Under the pieces are notes generated by a model. That model was not told where the DNA came from. It saw nothing but the letters and a program-made list of their open reading frames with translations, and did no database searches. A stretch of 64,000 nucleotides of DNA from Nyssa sinensis (Eukaryota > Streptophyta > Magnoliopsida > Cornales > Nyssaceae): assembly GCA_008638375.1 (NCBI GenBank), contig VIRR01000467.1:1-64000 (forward strand), in the 5' to 3' direction. Numbering within the stretch: the first letter of the stretch is position 1; every line of letters begins with the position of its first letter. Below are positions 11,442-21,735 of the stretch, piece after piece. Both the position numbers and the translations under genes were made by a program.

Positions 11442-11971
11442 GGGAACTCTCAGATGGACAGGTTTAGCAGGTCCAGAACTTAGGGGGAAAATGTTGGAGA
11501 CCCCTAGATAAAATGATAACCCATTTTTGTGAATCTATACCATTTTTGTACTTTTTGTGTAACTGAACAGATTATGACCTTTTGTGGTGAAACTGTTTTG
11601 TAATCTTGATTAAGATAGGACTGACTATGATGTATCCTGAATGCTCTGCCAAGTATATATGTATGCATTCTCTTGTGAAAATTCCGCTGCTTAAATTATA
11701 TATGTTGAATGCATCATGCTTGGGATTTAGATCGGAATGGCCTGTGGTTAGGATTACCGTCGGGGTTTTGTTTTCAAAAAAAAAAAAAAAAAAACTGATA
11801 AAACCCGATGGGTGCCTAACTGGCCTTTGTCACGTGCCCCAAATCCGCACAGGGTGGGTCTGGGGGATGTGACAATTACTGTCTTTAAGTTGACACTAAT
11901 TACTTGTTAATTAGGTTAGGCGTGTTACACAATTTGTGGTTATTTCATCTTTAATTCATCTTTAAACATTA

Positions 11972-12362
11972 AAGCAACTCCAACAGTGGATGTAGCTAGG
12001 GAGCCATCCATTCTAACTACCAATTTGGCTCCAATTGTTGCACTATTCATCCTCCAAGAGAAGACCCATCCTTTTATCTATTTTGGATCCAGCCATAAAT
12101 AGTAACCAAGCGGATGTAGATATAGATCGCATGGGAGACGATATCCAAAAGTTAGTCGGAAAAGAAAGAAAGAGATAGATTGGTGGGAAGACAGAGAAAA
12201 GAGAGACAAAAATATATTAAAATTTCAAATGGATACTTCTTTTGGATATCACTATTGGAATGATATATAATGCTGTGAGCTATTGGTATATGCATAAACA
12301 CTGTAGCAGTATCCAAATGAGTTTTTTGGGTCCAAAAATAGATCCCCCTCTTGGAGTTGCTC
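11972..12362. mobile_element. 391-bp MITE, Tourist-like
   Basis: The left end reads AAGCAACTCCAACAG and the right end is close to its inverse (CTTGGAGTTGCTC). TTA repeats flank both sides (11969-11971 and 12363-12365). Short length, terminal inverted repeats, no ORF and a TTA duplication fit a PIF/Harbinger-type MITE. Confidence 0.7.
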
Positions 12363-12365
12363 TTA

Positions 12366-12981
12366 TATTTATACATTTTTCTTCATTTTAGTAATCATAT
12401 AAGTTGATTTATGTCCCGATATAAATTAGATTTCATCATGAGGACTTAGTAACAAAAGGTTTCAAACATCTCAAAATTTTCAAGACAGAATGGCCAGATA
12501 GACCATTCTGAGTGACTAAAAATGGTCTTCTGGTTGACCGGAAGCCAATTGGGTGCATTGGTCAGATAGGGATTAGAGGCCATGATAGAGCCTTCCAACT
12601 GGCCAAAAATGCTGGGCAGAATCTATTTTTGCTTCTATAGTTTTAGGGTTGTTATTACACCTTTTTTACCATATTTTTTTGCCAAATCTTCCCACCTAAT
12701 TTCATGATAAATTACACACATATAACACCATCTTTCTCATGAACGAGGTCTCTTTAAATCATTTATAACCAATCAAAATTTCATTCATAACTTTAAAATC
12801 ATATTTACAAACAATCAAAAGTTCACCAAGATGTACCCAAAAATTCTCAATACAATAAAACATATCCTAGACAAATCTTCTCATCAATTTTCCAAAGTTT
12901 AGAAGTACAAACAGGAGTCCTTAACTATTTCTATTACAAACATCGATATTTGCAAAACAAGTTATCACGTGGAATTTGATT
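12366..12981. other. No gene seen
   Basis: AT-rich sequence between the MITE and L3. It continues at 19936 beyond L3. It may belong to an old minus-oriented element whose right end could be the GTTACA at 21727-21732. Confidence 0.3.
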
Positions 12982-13213
12982 CCATTTGTAGAGACCTGAA
13001 AATTTAGAATAATTTTTTTTAATTAGTGACCCTTAATGGATGATTAAGAAAACTTAATCGGGGACAAGCAATAGTTTCAAAATGAATCTCGAGACCTTAA
13101 AATTTTGAGGTTGACTCCGAGAAAAATAAATCCAAACAAATGAGGCTATGAGTTATGTAAGGACGAATATTTAAAATTCAAATGTTAAATAGGAAGCCAA
13201 ATTGAAGCCTATG

Positions 13214-13277
13214 GGTTTTGAACCCTTGACTAAAATGAAAGAAATAATTAAGTCCCAAAAAGAAGCCACTTGGGCTA
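13214..13277 (-). promoter_or_regulatory. tRNA-like A and B boxes, antisense within L3
   Basis: The minus strand carries TAGCCCAAGTGG (from 13277), a full match to the A-box pattern TRGCNNARYNGG. GTCAAGGGTTCAAAACCC follows, which resembles a B box with substitutions. Confidence 0.4.
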
Positions 13278-13306
13278 CCAACTATTTGCATTATAAAATA
13301 CACATG

Positions 13307-13308
<2 letters not shown>

Positions 13309-13390
<82 letters not shown>
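13309..13390. repeat. (TA)n-(CA)n-(TA)n microsatellite
   Basis: Long TA runs flank a CA run. ORFs crossing it are low-complexity artefacts. Confidence 0.95.
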
Positions 13391-13393
<3 letters not shown>

Positions 13394-13608
13394 AAATTAA
13401 TGATCTTGTTATAACATGGAAATTTTTTTTTATTATTTATTCTTTGTAAATATTAATTATTATTATTATTATGGATGAATGTAAGTATGTAATGTGTATA
13501 ATATAAACATGGATGTATGTATATATATATATATATATATAAATTAAATTATTTGGTGTGTATATGTGTGTACATGTGAGTGTGTGTATTTAAATGTGTA
13601 AATATATA

Positions 13609-13649
<41 letters not shown>

Positions 13650-14002
13650 GTGCACAGTGCACTATGTGTGGTGTGTGTGCCGTGTGTGTGTGAGTAGGTG
13701 TTGAGTGTTGCACACTCAAAGGGGTGAGGTTGAGGTTGTGTGTGTGAGTGGAATTCAGGGAGTGGGAGGTGCAGGTCTGGCCAGAGGGTGGTTGGTTTTG
13801 GAGAGAGAGAGAGAGAGAGAAATGATAGGGAGAGAGAGAGTGACCTTGTGTATGTGATTGTGTGTCTCGGGTGAGAAGAAAAGAAAAGAGAAGGAAGGAA
13901 AGACTGAGAGCAAGGGAGAGAGAGTTCTGAAGAAACAGAAGTGATCAAGAGGGATAGAAGGGAGAGAGGAAACTTGCACAGGGAGAAAAACCGAAACCTT
14001 TG

Positions 14003-14149
14003 GTAAGTGGGCTGTTTCTGTTTTAATTTTTTTTAAAGCATGCAAATTGATTTAATGTATAGGGTCTTAGAGAGCATAATGTAGGGATTATTTTGCAAAA
14101 AGAATGAGAAGAAATGGTTGAGAAACTAGGGAGAAAACCTAAGTTGCAG
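14003..14149 (+). other. First intron-like block of L4, 147 bp
   Basis: Donor TTTG/GTAAGTGGG and acceptor AGTTGCAG/GTC. L8 has the same pair at 31106-31251, 146 bp long, so both boundaries and spacing are preserved. Confidence 0.5.
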
Positions 14150-14436
14150 GTCACGGCCATGGGAGATGGGTGTTATCATTTTATGTGAAAAACTTGGTTT
14201 AAATGATGTAGAATGGAACCTAGGAGATGCAGAAATCATTTAGAATGAAAATAGGGATTGAACCATGGGCTAACAGTCACAAAAATGGAAGGGAAAGGTT
14301 CGGCCAGAGAGTTGACCGAGGGTTTGACCCTCTATTTCGAGAAGATGGAGAAGGTTCTGAGGGAAATGGAGGTTCGGGATGAGATCTACATGAAAAGGGG
14401 GAGAGAATCACATTTTGAAAAGTTGAAAATGTCGCC

Positions 14437-14545
14437 GGAGAGCGGTCGCCGGCGCCGGAAAAGGCGCCAGAACCCTACTGTGCGTCGTCGGAAAATCGGG
14501 GAAGAAGGGGGGCTGTTCCGGGCCTGGGTCGGGTCGGTTCGGGCC
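14437..14545 (+). other. GC-rich island of L4
   Basis: Contains TCGCCGGCGCCGGAAAAGG, then G runs at 14520, 14526, 14531 and 14541 that could form a G-quadruplex. Related islands lie in L8 (about 31547-31660), L10 (38773-39040), L7 (44867-44900) and L9 (36885-36910, minus). They stand out sharply from the AT-rich surroundings. Confidence 0.5.
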
Positions 14546-14929
14546 GGCGTGGACCGCCTCTGCCACGTGTCGCGTGGGTGTTTTAAATTAAAAGGGGATC
14601 GGGTCTGTTTGGTTACAGACTTAAGAAATCAAAGAATTTAAATTTAAATAGGAACAGGGATATCCTATCCCTGTTCTGGATAAGTCCTTGTTTGGATAAC
14701 CGAATTGGGAATAGTAAATTTTGATTAATTACAATTTTGACCTTGAACCTTTTACAAATTGAACCTTAACCCAGAACCTTAAGAAATCTGATTTTGAACC
14801 CCAGAACTTTGATTAATTATGTTTGACCCCCCCCCCCATGAATAAAATATTAATAAATTATTAATTAAATTAATTAATTAATTAATTAATTTAATTAATT
14901 AAATATTCAAAAATATCCCGGAGTCCAAA

Positions 14930-15310
14930 TGGGACAAGTCATTAGTGTATTTTGACTATCTCGACCATTCTGAGACCAATGGTGAGGTCCGTTTTACCAG
15001 ACGGGGTCCCAAAAAATAAAAGACCCGTAGAAACCTTTAAAATTACCAAAATGCCCCTAGATTAAAGTACAGTCAAACGAACTCCGAATTAGGTAAACAA
15101 ATAGTGAAACTTTATTATCTCGAACATTCTGGACTTAACCGTGGAGTCCGATTTGTGAAAAGAGGTCACGAAATGTAAGGACACGTGTAAAGTGCAAAAT
15201 GACTGTTTTGCCCTTTTGAACCCCGGTGTCCGAATTGAGTTCTACGAGAACCTAAACTTATTTTCTTCAACGTCCTAGAACCAATGGTAGAGTTTAATTT
15301 AGCAGAATAG
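14930..15310 (+). repeat. Hairpin-module array of L4
   Basis: Modules at about 14970, 15129 and 15276 carry the 'c-ttctgagaccaatggtga' type phrase or 'ctggacttaaccgtggagtc', separated by 'ttaccaaaatgcccct' text. Confidence 0.65.
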
Positions 15311-15499
15311 AAACCTATGAATTTAAAGACATAAAATTTGATGAATAGCATAAATTCAAATGAAAATAGACTGAGTTAGAATTTATGTTTTTAGGGACAC
15401 TTACAGGACAGGAGAGGGAGATATGATCTCTTGCATCTTCATTGATCAGTTCAGTTACATATCGTGCACGTTCTTCTTGGGTTGTGACTGACCCATCAG

Positions 15500-16116
15500 G
15501 TATGGTGTTTTGCTAGTGTTAGAAATGAAGTTAAGTTAGGAATAATTGTGAATGACTGGAATGCTGTATATGTTTATTTGTAATGTGTTTACCTGATTAT
15601 TTGGAATTGGTTGTTTACATGTTATGTGTTACTTGCAAGTTTAATAAAGTGAAGAACATGAATTATGATGTATGAACACATGAGATATGCATGTATATGA
15701 AACTGACTGGTGATTTACTTATTATTGTCCGAGCATGTTATATTATTGAGATCCATGTTCATTGAGATTGCATTGGCATATTGGCATATGATGAATTCTT
15801 TGAGAACATGGCGTGGGTAAGCACGTGGTGCTTTGCATTATGAGGGTGTAGATCCTGTGGTGAAAAACCCAAAATTGGCCATTGCATTGGTACTCCGTAG
15901 CCATCGGGGAGTACCTGTAAACGAGACATGGGTGTGGCATAGAGTTGTGCATGGGTGTGTCACGCATACTATTCATATATATATTACTGCGATGCTTGAA
16001 TGTCATTTAGAAATAAATGTACACTTTGCACATGCCACGCCTTAGCTTTATTTCTGGCATTAGCACTTCATCATACCAGCAGTTGAGCTGACCCATTCGT
16101 GGGCAAAATTTTTCAG
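15500..16116 (+). other. 3' intron-like block of L4
   Basis: Donor CCCATCAG/GTATGGTGTTTT at 15500; acceptor AATTTTTCAG/ATGAGG ending at 16116. GAGCTGACCCATTCGTGGG, containing a CTGAC branch-like word, lies about 30 bases upstream of the acceptor. L3, L6 and L8 share both boundaries. Confidence 0.6.
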
Positions 16117-16419
16117 ATGAGGACCCTCCAGCTGCTTGAGACCCAGTGATGCTTTGATAGGGGGAAACACTTGTTATATTTTGTCCATGAGACTTGTATA
16201 TTGAAATGTAAGGGCTTAAGCCCGAATGACTCCTGAACGATGTATCTTATGTTATTTTGTGTAGTGATGGGAATGAATGCATATTTAGTAGATTTATATA
16301 CCTTGTCCTTTTATTTATCTTATTTCCTGTCTCGTCAGTCGCGCCTCGGGTTCGGTTAGAATTCGGGGCGTGACAGATCTAGAAATAATAAAAAAAATAA
16401 ACCAATTTCAATATGCTTA

Positions 16420-16496
16420 ATATATATATGTGTGTATATATATACAAACTACATGTGTGTGTGTGTGTGTAGTGTCGGTTGTGTGTGTGTAATATA

Positions 16497-16528
<32 letters not shown>

Positions 16529-16530
16529 GA
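16420..16530. repeat. (TA)n and (GT)n microsatellites
   Basis: GT runs near 16454-16489 and a TA run at about 16504-16527, in L3 just after the L4 insertion. Confidence 0.9.
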
Positions 16531-16750
16531 CATAATGCACAAGCAAGCATTTAATGTGAGTCAGGAGAATAGAAAGAAACAGAGAAGGAAATCAGAATAG
16601 GAGTGTGGTGATTGTGTGTGTAAGTGAGTGTACAGTGTACAATACATGTGATGATGAGTGTGTGCTGTGTATTGTGTGTGATTGCGTGAGTGCAGAACTG
16701 AGGAGTGTGGGAGCGTACAAGACAGAAGTGATGATGAGGGTAAAGTCGGG

Positions 16751-16756
<6 letters not shown>

Positions 16757-16789
<33 letters not shown>

Positions 16790-16790
16790 G
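16757..16790. repeat. (GA)n microsatellite
   Basis: A GA run of more than 30 bases in L3, in the place where the other elements carry their GA tract. Confidence 0.9.
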
Positions 16791-18049
16791 TGATGGTATA
16801 TATAGGTGTGTATACGTTTGAGTTAGAGAGAGTAGAAACAGAAAGGGAGGAAGCAAAGTGAGAAGCTATGGAGGTCTGAAAAACTCAGAAGTGAGAGCCA
16901 AGAAGAGAAAGAGACACCACTGTTTGAAGTTATAAAACAAAACCCAAAGATTTCTCTTTCTAAATATTTCTTCATGCACAAACTGTTTGAGATTTTTGTG
17001 TTGCATGCATGGTATTAAAGTATGTAAACTTGAATAGGGCACGAAATCTGGACCATAAACACACGAGGAACCCTAAACTGTATACAAACCACCATTTGAG
17101 GACCGCGGTTGGAGCAGGTCTGATCCAACCTGAGCCAAACTGATTTTGGCTTGTTTAGACCTGACCTAGATGATGTGGGGTTTGCACTGCAACGAAAACC
17201 AGGCCAAATGGCTCAAGAAAGACCCCCAAAGACATGAGTTGTAGGTTCGGGTTCAAAGATGAAACCTTCAACTCTTGCTATAAAACCCAAAATTGAGAAT
17301 GGGAACTTAAACCCCATGGTCAGTTGGTCACAATAGAAGAAATCCCACAAAGAATTGGTGAAGAAATGGGTGTGTACGACCTAGTTGCAGGTCTAAGCTA
17401 AACGAACTCACCATGGCTCCTGGAGTTCAATTCAAACTCTAAAATGAATGCCAAGATGTTGGCTCGACCCCTATAAACTTGTAACACCCAAAAGTAGAGG
17501 GAATCAAAGTTGGAAAACCCACGAAAATGGAAAAAAATGAAAACTGGAAATTAGGGCTACAGTAATTGTGCGATGAAGAAGACGACGAGTCGACTGAGTC
17601 AACTTGTCCAACACGCTCAGACCGAATGTGTCGACTCAAACATGTGTCAAATTGCGGGGTGGCCACCGCATTAATGAAACGTCGTTTTTTGGATAAAGGT
17701 TTTAATTTAAAAAAAAAAAAGAAAATGAATATGGGTTGTTTGACAATAGAGACAAGAAATTGAAATTGGGTTGAGATTAACCTAACCAAGAATAAGACAG
17801 GACATTGGATATCGTATTCCGGTTTTTCTGAAGAAGCTTAAACCGGCTGGTTCACCAAAGTCTTGGACCGGTCTAGGGTTTAAGTGGTTAAACCCACTGG
17901 TTCACTGTTTAAAGTTAAATGAGAAAACCAGTATTTTCTTGAATTGCATTTTGACCCCAACTGTTTTGGATATTTCTATTTTAGCCCAGATTTTTAAAGA
18001 ATTAATTCAAATAAGCCCCGAAAAATAAATAAATACTAAAATAATTATT

Positions 18050-18620
18050 TTATTAATTGGGTAAAATTACTATTTTACCCTTGGACATTAAATAAGTCAA
18101 ACGAAGCTCAAAATAAATAAATGAATAGTGTATTTCTACTAATTCGGGCATTTCAGACTCAATGGTGGAGTCCGATTTGGGAAATTAAGTCCTAAAAAAT
18201 AAAGACACGCAAATGATAAATGACTGTAATACCCCTAATGATATTCAGGGCCAAATAAACATAAAAGATAGTCCATTTTAATTATGTTGGACATTCTGGA
18301 CTCAACGGTGGAGTCCATACTAGGAAACGAAGCACCAAACAATGCGATGCATGAAAGAGTAAAAGACCAAAATGCCCTTGAGTCGAAGAGTAGTCAAACA
18401 AACTCCGATTAAAATAAAAGAATAGTGAATTTTTATTATTTCGAGCATTTTGGACTCAAATGTAGGGTTCGATTTATGAAAAGAGGTCTTGAGAAGTAAG
18501 AACCCGTAAAAGTACAAAATGACCATTTTGCCCTTTTTAGTACAGATGCCCGAATTGAATTCCGCGAAAGCCTAAATCAACTTTGTTTGACGTTCCAGAC
18601 CTAATGGTAAAGTTTATTCT
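18050..18620 (+). repeat. Hairpin-module array of L3
   Basis: Modules at about 18154, 18297, 18447 and 18596. The one at 18297-18317 is a perfect stem, TGGACTC and GAGTCCA around AACGGTG. It differs from the L2 stem by a matched change at the outer pair. Confidence 0.7.
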
Positions 18621-18842
18621 AGTAAAATAGGAACTTAAGATATGAAAACATAAAATTTGATGAATAGCATGATTCAAGTAGAGATAAACTGAGTTGTGTT
18701 ACAATGATTTTAGGAACACCGAAGGGTGAGGAGAAAGCAGTCTAGACCTTTCAGTTGGAGATAGAAAAAGGGACTACATTCTTATTGATTAGTTCGGCTA
18801 CACCGCGAGCACGGTTTCTTAGGGTTGAGACCAACCCATCAG

Positions 18843-19658
18843 GTATGATATTTTGCTAAGTAAGGAATAGGATTAAGTTTAGGAATGATTTGCATGTTGA
18901 TTGAATGAATCATATATTTATTTGATGTTAGAAAATCACATAGGAAATGGTTTCTTTGAAACAAAACCTAGAGTTGATTGTTATGTATTTATGTGTTCTT
19001 TGTTATTCTTCGGGAATTATGATTTATTTCATGTGCTGGTACCATGTATGATTATGTTTTTTTTTGGAGAATGGTTGAGATTGTGAATGTGTGAATTGAG
19101 CATGTGTTTAAAATCGATTGTGTATAGCATACATACATTTGGAAAGAGTTTTATGATTTAAATGTTATTACTACTTAAGTATAATGCATTATTTAAAGCA
19201 TGTTTCATGTGTGGATAAGATGGTTCATTGATATTGTATTGTTGCATGGTCGATCAAAACATATTGGCATAGTGTGATTCCTTGAAAGCATAGTGTGGGT
19301 TGAGCATTGCTACCCAGTATCCAACGGATGTGATCCGTGAACGGGACATTGGTACTCAGAATCCATCAGGAACAATCCGTAAATGAGACATTGGTTCCCA
19401 GTATCCAATGGATGTGATCCTTGAATAGGACATTGGTACTCAGGATCCATTGGACGTGGTTTGTAAACGAGACATGGGTGTGGCATAGAGTTTACATAGG
19501 TGTGTCACGCATATTGTTCATATACTACATTGATTATTTGGGAGACATATAGATACAAATGTACACTTGCACATGCCACGCCTTAATTTTGTTCCTTGCA
19601 TTAGCATTGTGTCATACCAGTAGTTGAGCTGACCCATTCGTGGGATATCACATTACAG
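18843..19658 (+). other. 3' intron-like block of L3
   Basis: Donor CCCATCAG/GTATGATATTTT at 18843; acceptor CACATTACAG/ATGACG ending at 19658; GAGCTGACCCATTCGTGGG between. Boundaries match L4, L6 and L8. Confidence 0.6.
19313..19465. repeat. Minisatellite, about 53-bp unit, 3 copies plus a partial (L3)
   Basis: The phrases 'cagtatccaacggatgtgat' and 'gacattggtactcag' alternate. The units descend from a single-copy segment in L4 and L6 (about 15890-15930 and 28410-28450). Confidence 0.7.
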
Positions 19659-19935
19659 ATGACGCTCCCGGCACTTGAGACTTGAGGAAGTCTTGTAGAG
19701 TAGAGGAGACGTGAATCTAGAAGGATTTTTGGTCCTTGGGGCGTATTTTGAGATGTAAGGGCTTAAGCCCAAATGACATGTGAACGATATGCTTATGAGA
19801 TGTACTTTTTGTGTTTATATGTTGAAGAAAATGAATGCTTGTTTAATTGAATCCATTAGATTACCTTTCATTTACTTTTCTTATTTCGTTTCACTCACTC
19901 CCCGGGTTCGTGAAAATTCAGGGCGTGACACCATT

Positions 19936-21732
19936 AGCATATATTACACAAGTCCTTTTTAATTAAATCTCCTCAAAGATTTAACATAACAAGCAAAATG
20001 AGTATTTTTTACATTTACAACCAATTATCATAAGAACATATATATGTCCAAGGTTTACAAAATCATGATCCAATATTCATATTCGTCATTGTTCCTTCTT
20101 CAAAAACATAAAGTAAGGTCCCAAAGGATGTCTATAAGAAAGAAAAAGTGTTCAAGATCCCAGGTCACCAAAAAGAGTCCAAAAACTCCTCCAGCATGTC
20201 AATCGTCAAGTCATGGGCTCCTTACCCGTTTCTACATTTGGTAATAGGTAGAAAATAATTTCGTAGGAGATCCTAAACAAATGGTGAATATAAAGGTGAT
20301 CATGTATTTTTGTGCTCGTGTAATGGTGAGCAATCTTTATCTCTAACAGGAGCAATGATCAACAACAATAATACAAGCCTTCACATTTACAATGTCACAA
20401 CAGAAGGTAATGCCAAAATAATAAATATGTCAACAAGTTCAATTTAATATAAAAAACAACAAAGGGCTAGCCTAACTTTGATTTTAGTCCTAAAATAAAA
20501 TGACCCAAGCAACAAAATTTTGGGATCAGCCCAACTCTGATTTCAACCTCACCAGGACTGGCACAATTTCGATTTCAATCCCAAAAGACCTCGTGTGGGT
20601 TTACAGCTCAAAGCCAAAGGGAAACACCGTCCCCATCTCAATATAAATACGGGTCATGAATAAAGGATCAACATAGCCATACTAATTAATATATATGATT
20701 CATCTCATAAAGCATCAACATGTTAAAAATGAAGGTCAAAGGCATTATAATTGCTCACATAGACAATTTATCAAACATATTATAAACAATAGTAATATTT
20801 ATGCTGAAATATCAATTTATACATGATAGACATCATATAACATCATTTTTGTATTATATTTGAATCGAATACACAATATATCATAGGAAGAAGGAAAATG
20901 AAAAGAGTTGAGATATAATAACATTATGATACATTTTATTTGATCCGAAGCAATGTAGTATACAAAAATTAACATAAGAACTCATGAGAATATATAAAAA
21001 TGTGTGCAATGCCCTAACATTATACCCTTAACCTTAGGGTAGGCACCGATCTACCTCTTTTGTTGAGAAATACTAATGTCCTAACTTATTTTCCTTTAGT
21101 TCTTATTGGAATCTTTAAACCCCTAACTTAAGAATTGTAATATAAGTCACCTACAAGAGAACCTTGCTCTAAATCTCCCTTGTGTAGCTTAGTTCTATGA
21201 AGAAAATGAAAGGGATTGAAGAAGGATCAAGAAATTAGAAAACCTAAGTCTCTCCCTTTTACCCATTTGATATAATGTGACAAGTAGAGACTGAAAAAAG
21301 AGAGTGTTCGCATTTTTTTTTGTATGTGTGGTTTGTGCCGGGTGCATGTGTGTGTATTGGGGGGGGGGTATAGTACAAAAGGCCAATTTTTGTTTATTTG
21401 ACCAATTTTCCCTCAAATTCGTGGCTATCATTTATTTCTTTAAATTCTTCTTGTCATTTCACGTATATTACACTTATTTAATTATCAAGTCTTTTGTGTT
21501 CAATTAAATTCCAATACAACACCTTTCAACTACTTCACTCACGTAAACACGCGATGATGATAAAATGACAATTATAACCCTATAGTCATTTAATTTATCT
21601 AAATAAATTTCAATAAGTCTCAAAAATTCTATAACACATTATTTTATATTATAATTCAATTATGTATTAATATAACACATTATTTATATTTTAATTTATT
21701 TACCTAATATCACAAAATTACAGAATGTTACA
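19936..21732. other. No gene seen; probable remnant of an old minus-oriented element
   Basis: AT-rich. A phrase of the kind 'cccaactctgatttcaa' recurs two or three times near 20470-20580. The stretch ends ATGTTACA at 21732, which would be a right terminus of a minus-oriented element of this class. A matching left end with a GATTG duplication was not found. Confidence 0.3.
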
Positions 21733-21735
21733 GAT

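Larger units (their letters stand above)
8123..11874 (+). mobile_element. L2: 3.75-kb solo-LTR-like element nested in L1
   Basis: It begins TGTAACACCCC and ends GGGGATGTGACA, near-perfect inverted termini, and is flanked by exact ATTAC repeats (8118-8122 and 11875-11879). It is closely related to L10: both share a phrase around 'aaaaaggagttacgga', one around 'aaccaaac-ggccttaacc', and the acceptor context with 'gggctttt-aagctca'. No gag or pol sequence is present. Internal order: antisense tRNA-like boxes, TA tract, GA tract (about 8830-8881), donor at 9024, TTGCAG acceptor at 9493, G-rich stretch near 9697, hairpin modules 10040-10620, a small ORF at 10712, and a 3' intron-like block 11097-11441. 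Confidence 0.88.
3761..11929 (-). mobile_element. L1: long solo-LTR-like element (minus), split by L2
   Basis: On the minus strand the element begins TGTAACACGCC at 11929 and ends at 3761, where the plus strand reads TGTCACGACCC. It is flanked by the direct repeat CAATT (3756-3760 and 11930-11934). Removing nested L2 and its ATTAC duplicate leaves about 4.41 kb. No coding sequence was recognised. Read on the minus strand it shares the family architecture: a (TA)n tract near 7767-7786, a hairpin-module array at about 5640-6360, a CAG/GTGAGTAA donor at 5397, and an acceptor near 4194 preceded by an AAGCTCAC branch-like motif. TG/CA ends with a 5-bp duplication and no internal genes fit a solo LTR. 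A non-autonomous element whose own LTRs I failed to see is the alternative. Confidence 0.8.
13407..16375 (+). mobile_element. L4: 2.97-kb solo-LTR-like element nested in L3
   Basis: It begins TGTTATAACATGG and ends TTCGGGGCGTGACA, flanked by exact GATCT repeats (13402-13406 and 16376-16380). Excising it rejoins the two parts of L3. Contents in order: TA/GT tracts (13521-13680), GA tract (about 13800-13835), donor GTAAGT at 14003, AGTTGCAG at 14149, GC-rich island (14437-14545), TTAATTAA-rich stretch (about 14845-14905), hairpin modules (14930-15310) and 3' intron-like block (15500-16116). No coding sequence was recognised. Confidence 0.87.
12987..19930 (+). mobile_element. L3: solo-LTR-like element split by L4
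   Basis: It begins TGTAGAGACCTG at 12987 and ends GGGCGTGACA at 19930, between exact CCATT repeats (12982-12986 and 19931-19935). Removing nested L4 leaves about 3.97 kb. It keeps antisense tRNA-like boxes (13214-13277), long TA and CA tracts (13311-13390), a GA tract (16757-16786), AGTTGCAG ending at 17390, a hairpin array (about 18050-18620), minisatellite units (19313-19465) and a 3' intron-like block (18843-19658). No coding sequence was recognised. Confidence 0.85.

Noticed and set aside
13178..13948. Several open frames of 60-134 codons on both strands
   Set aside because: They cross TA, CA and GA microsatellites and encode Tyr-Ile, Thr-His or Ser-Leu runs. They are repeat artefacts inside L3 and L4.
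14258..14641. 127-codon open frame in L4
   Set aside because: It spans the GC-rich island, where stops are rare. The corresponding region of L8 does not keep the frame.
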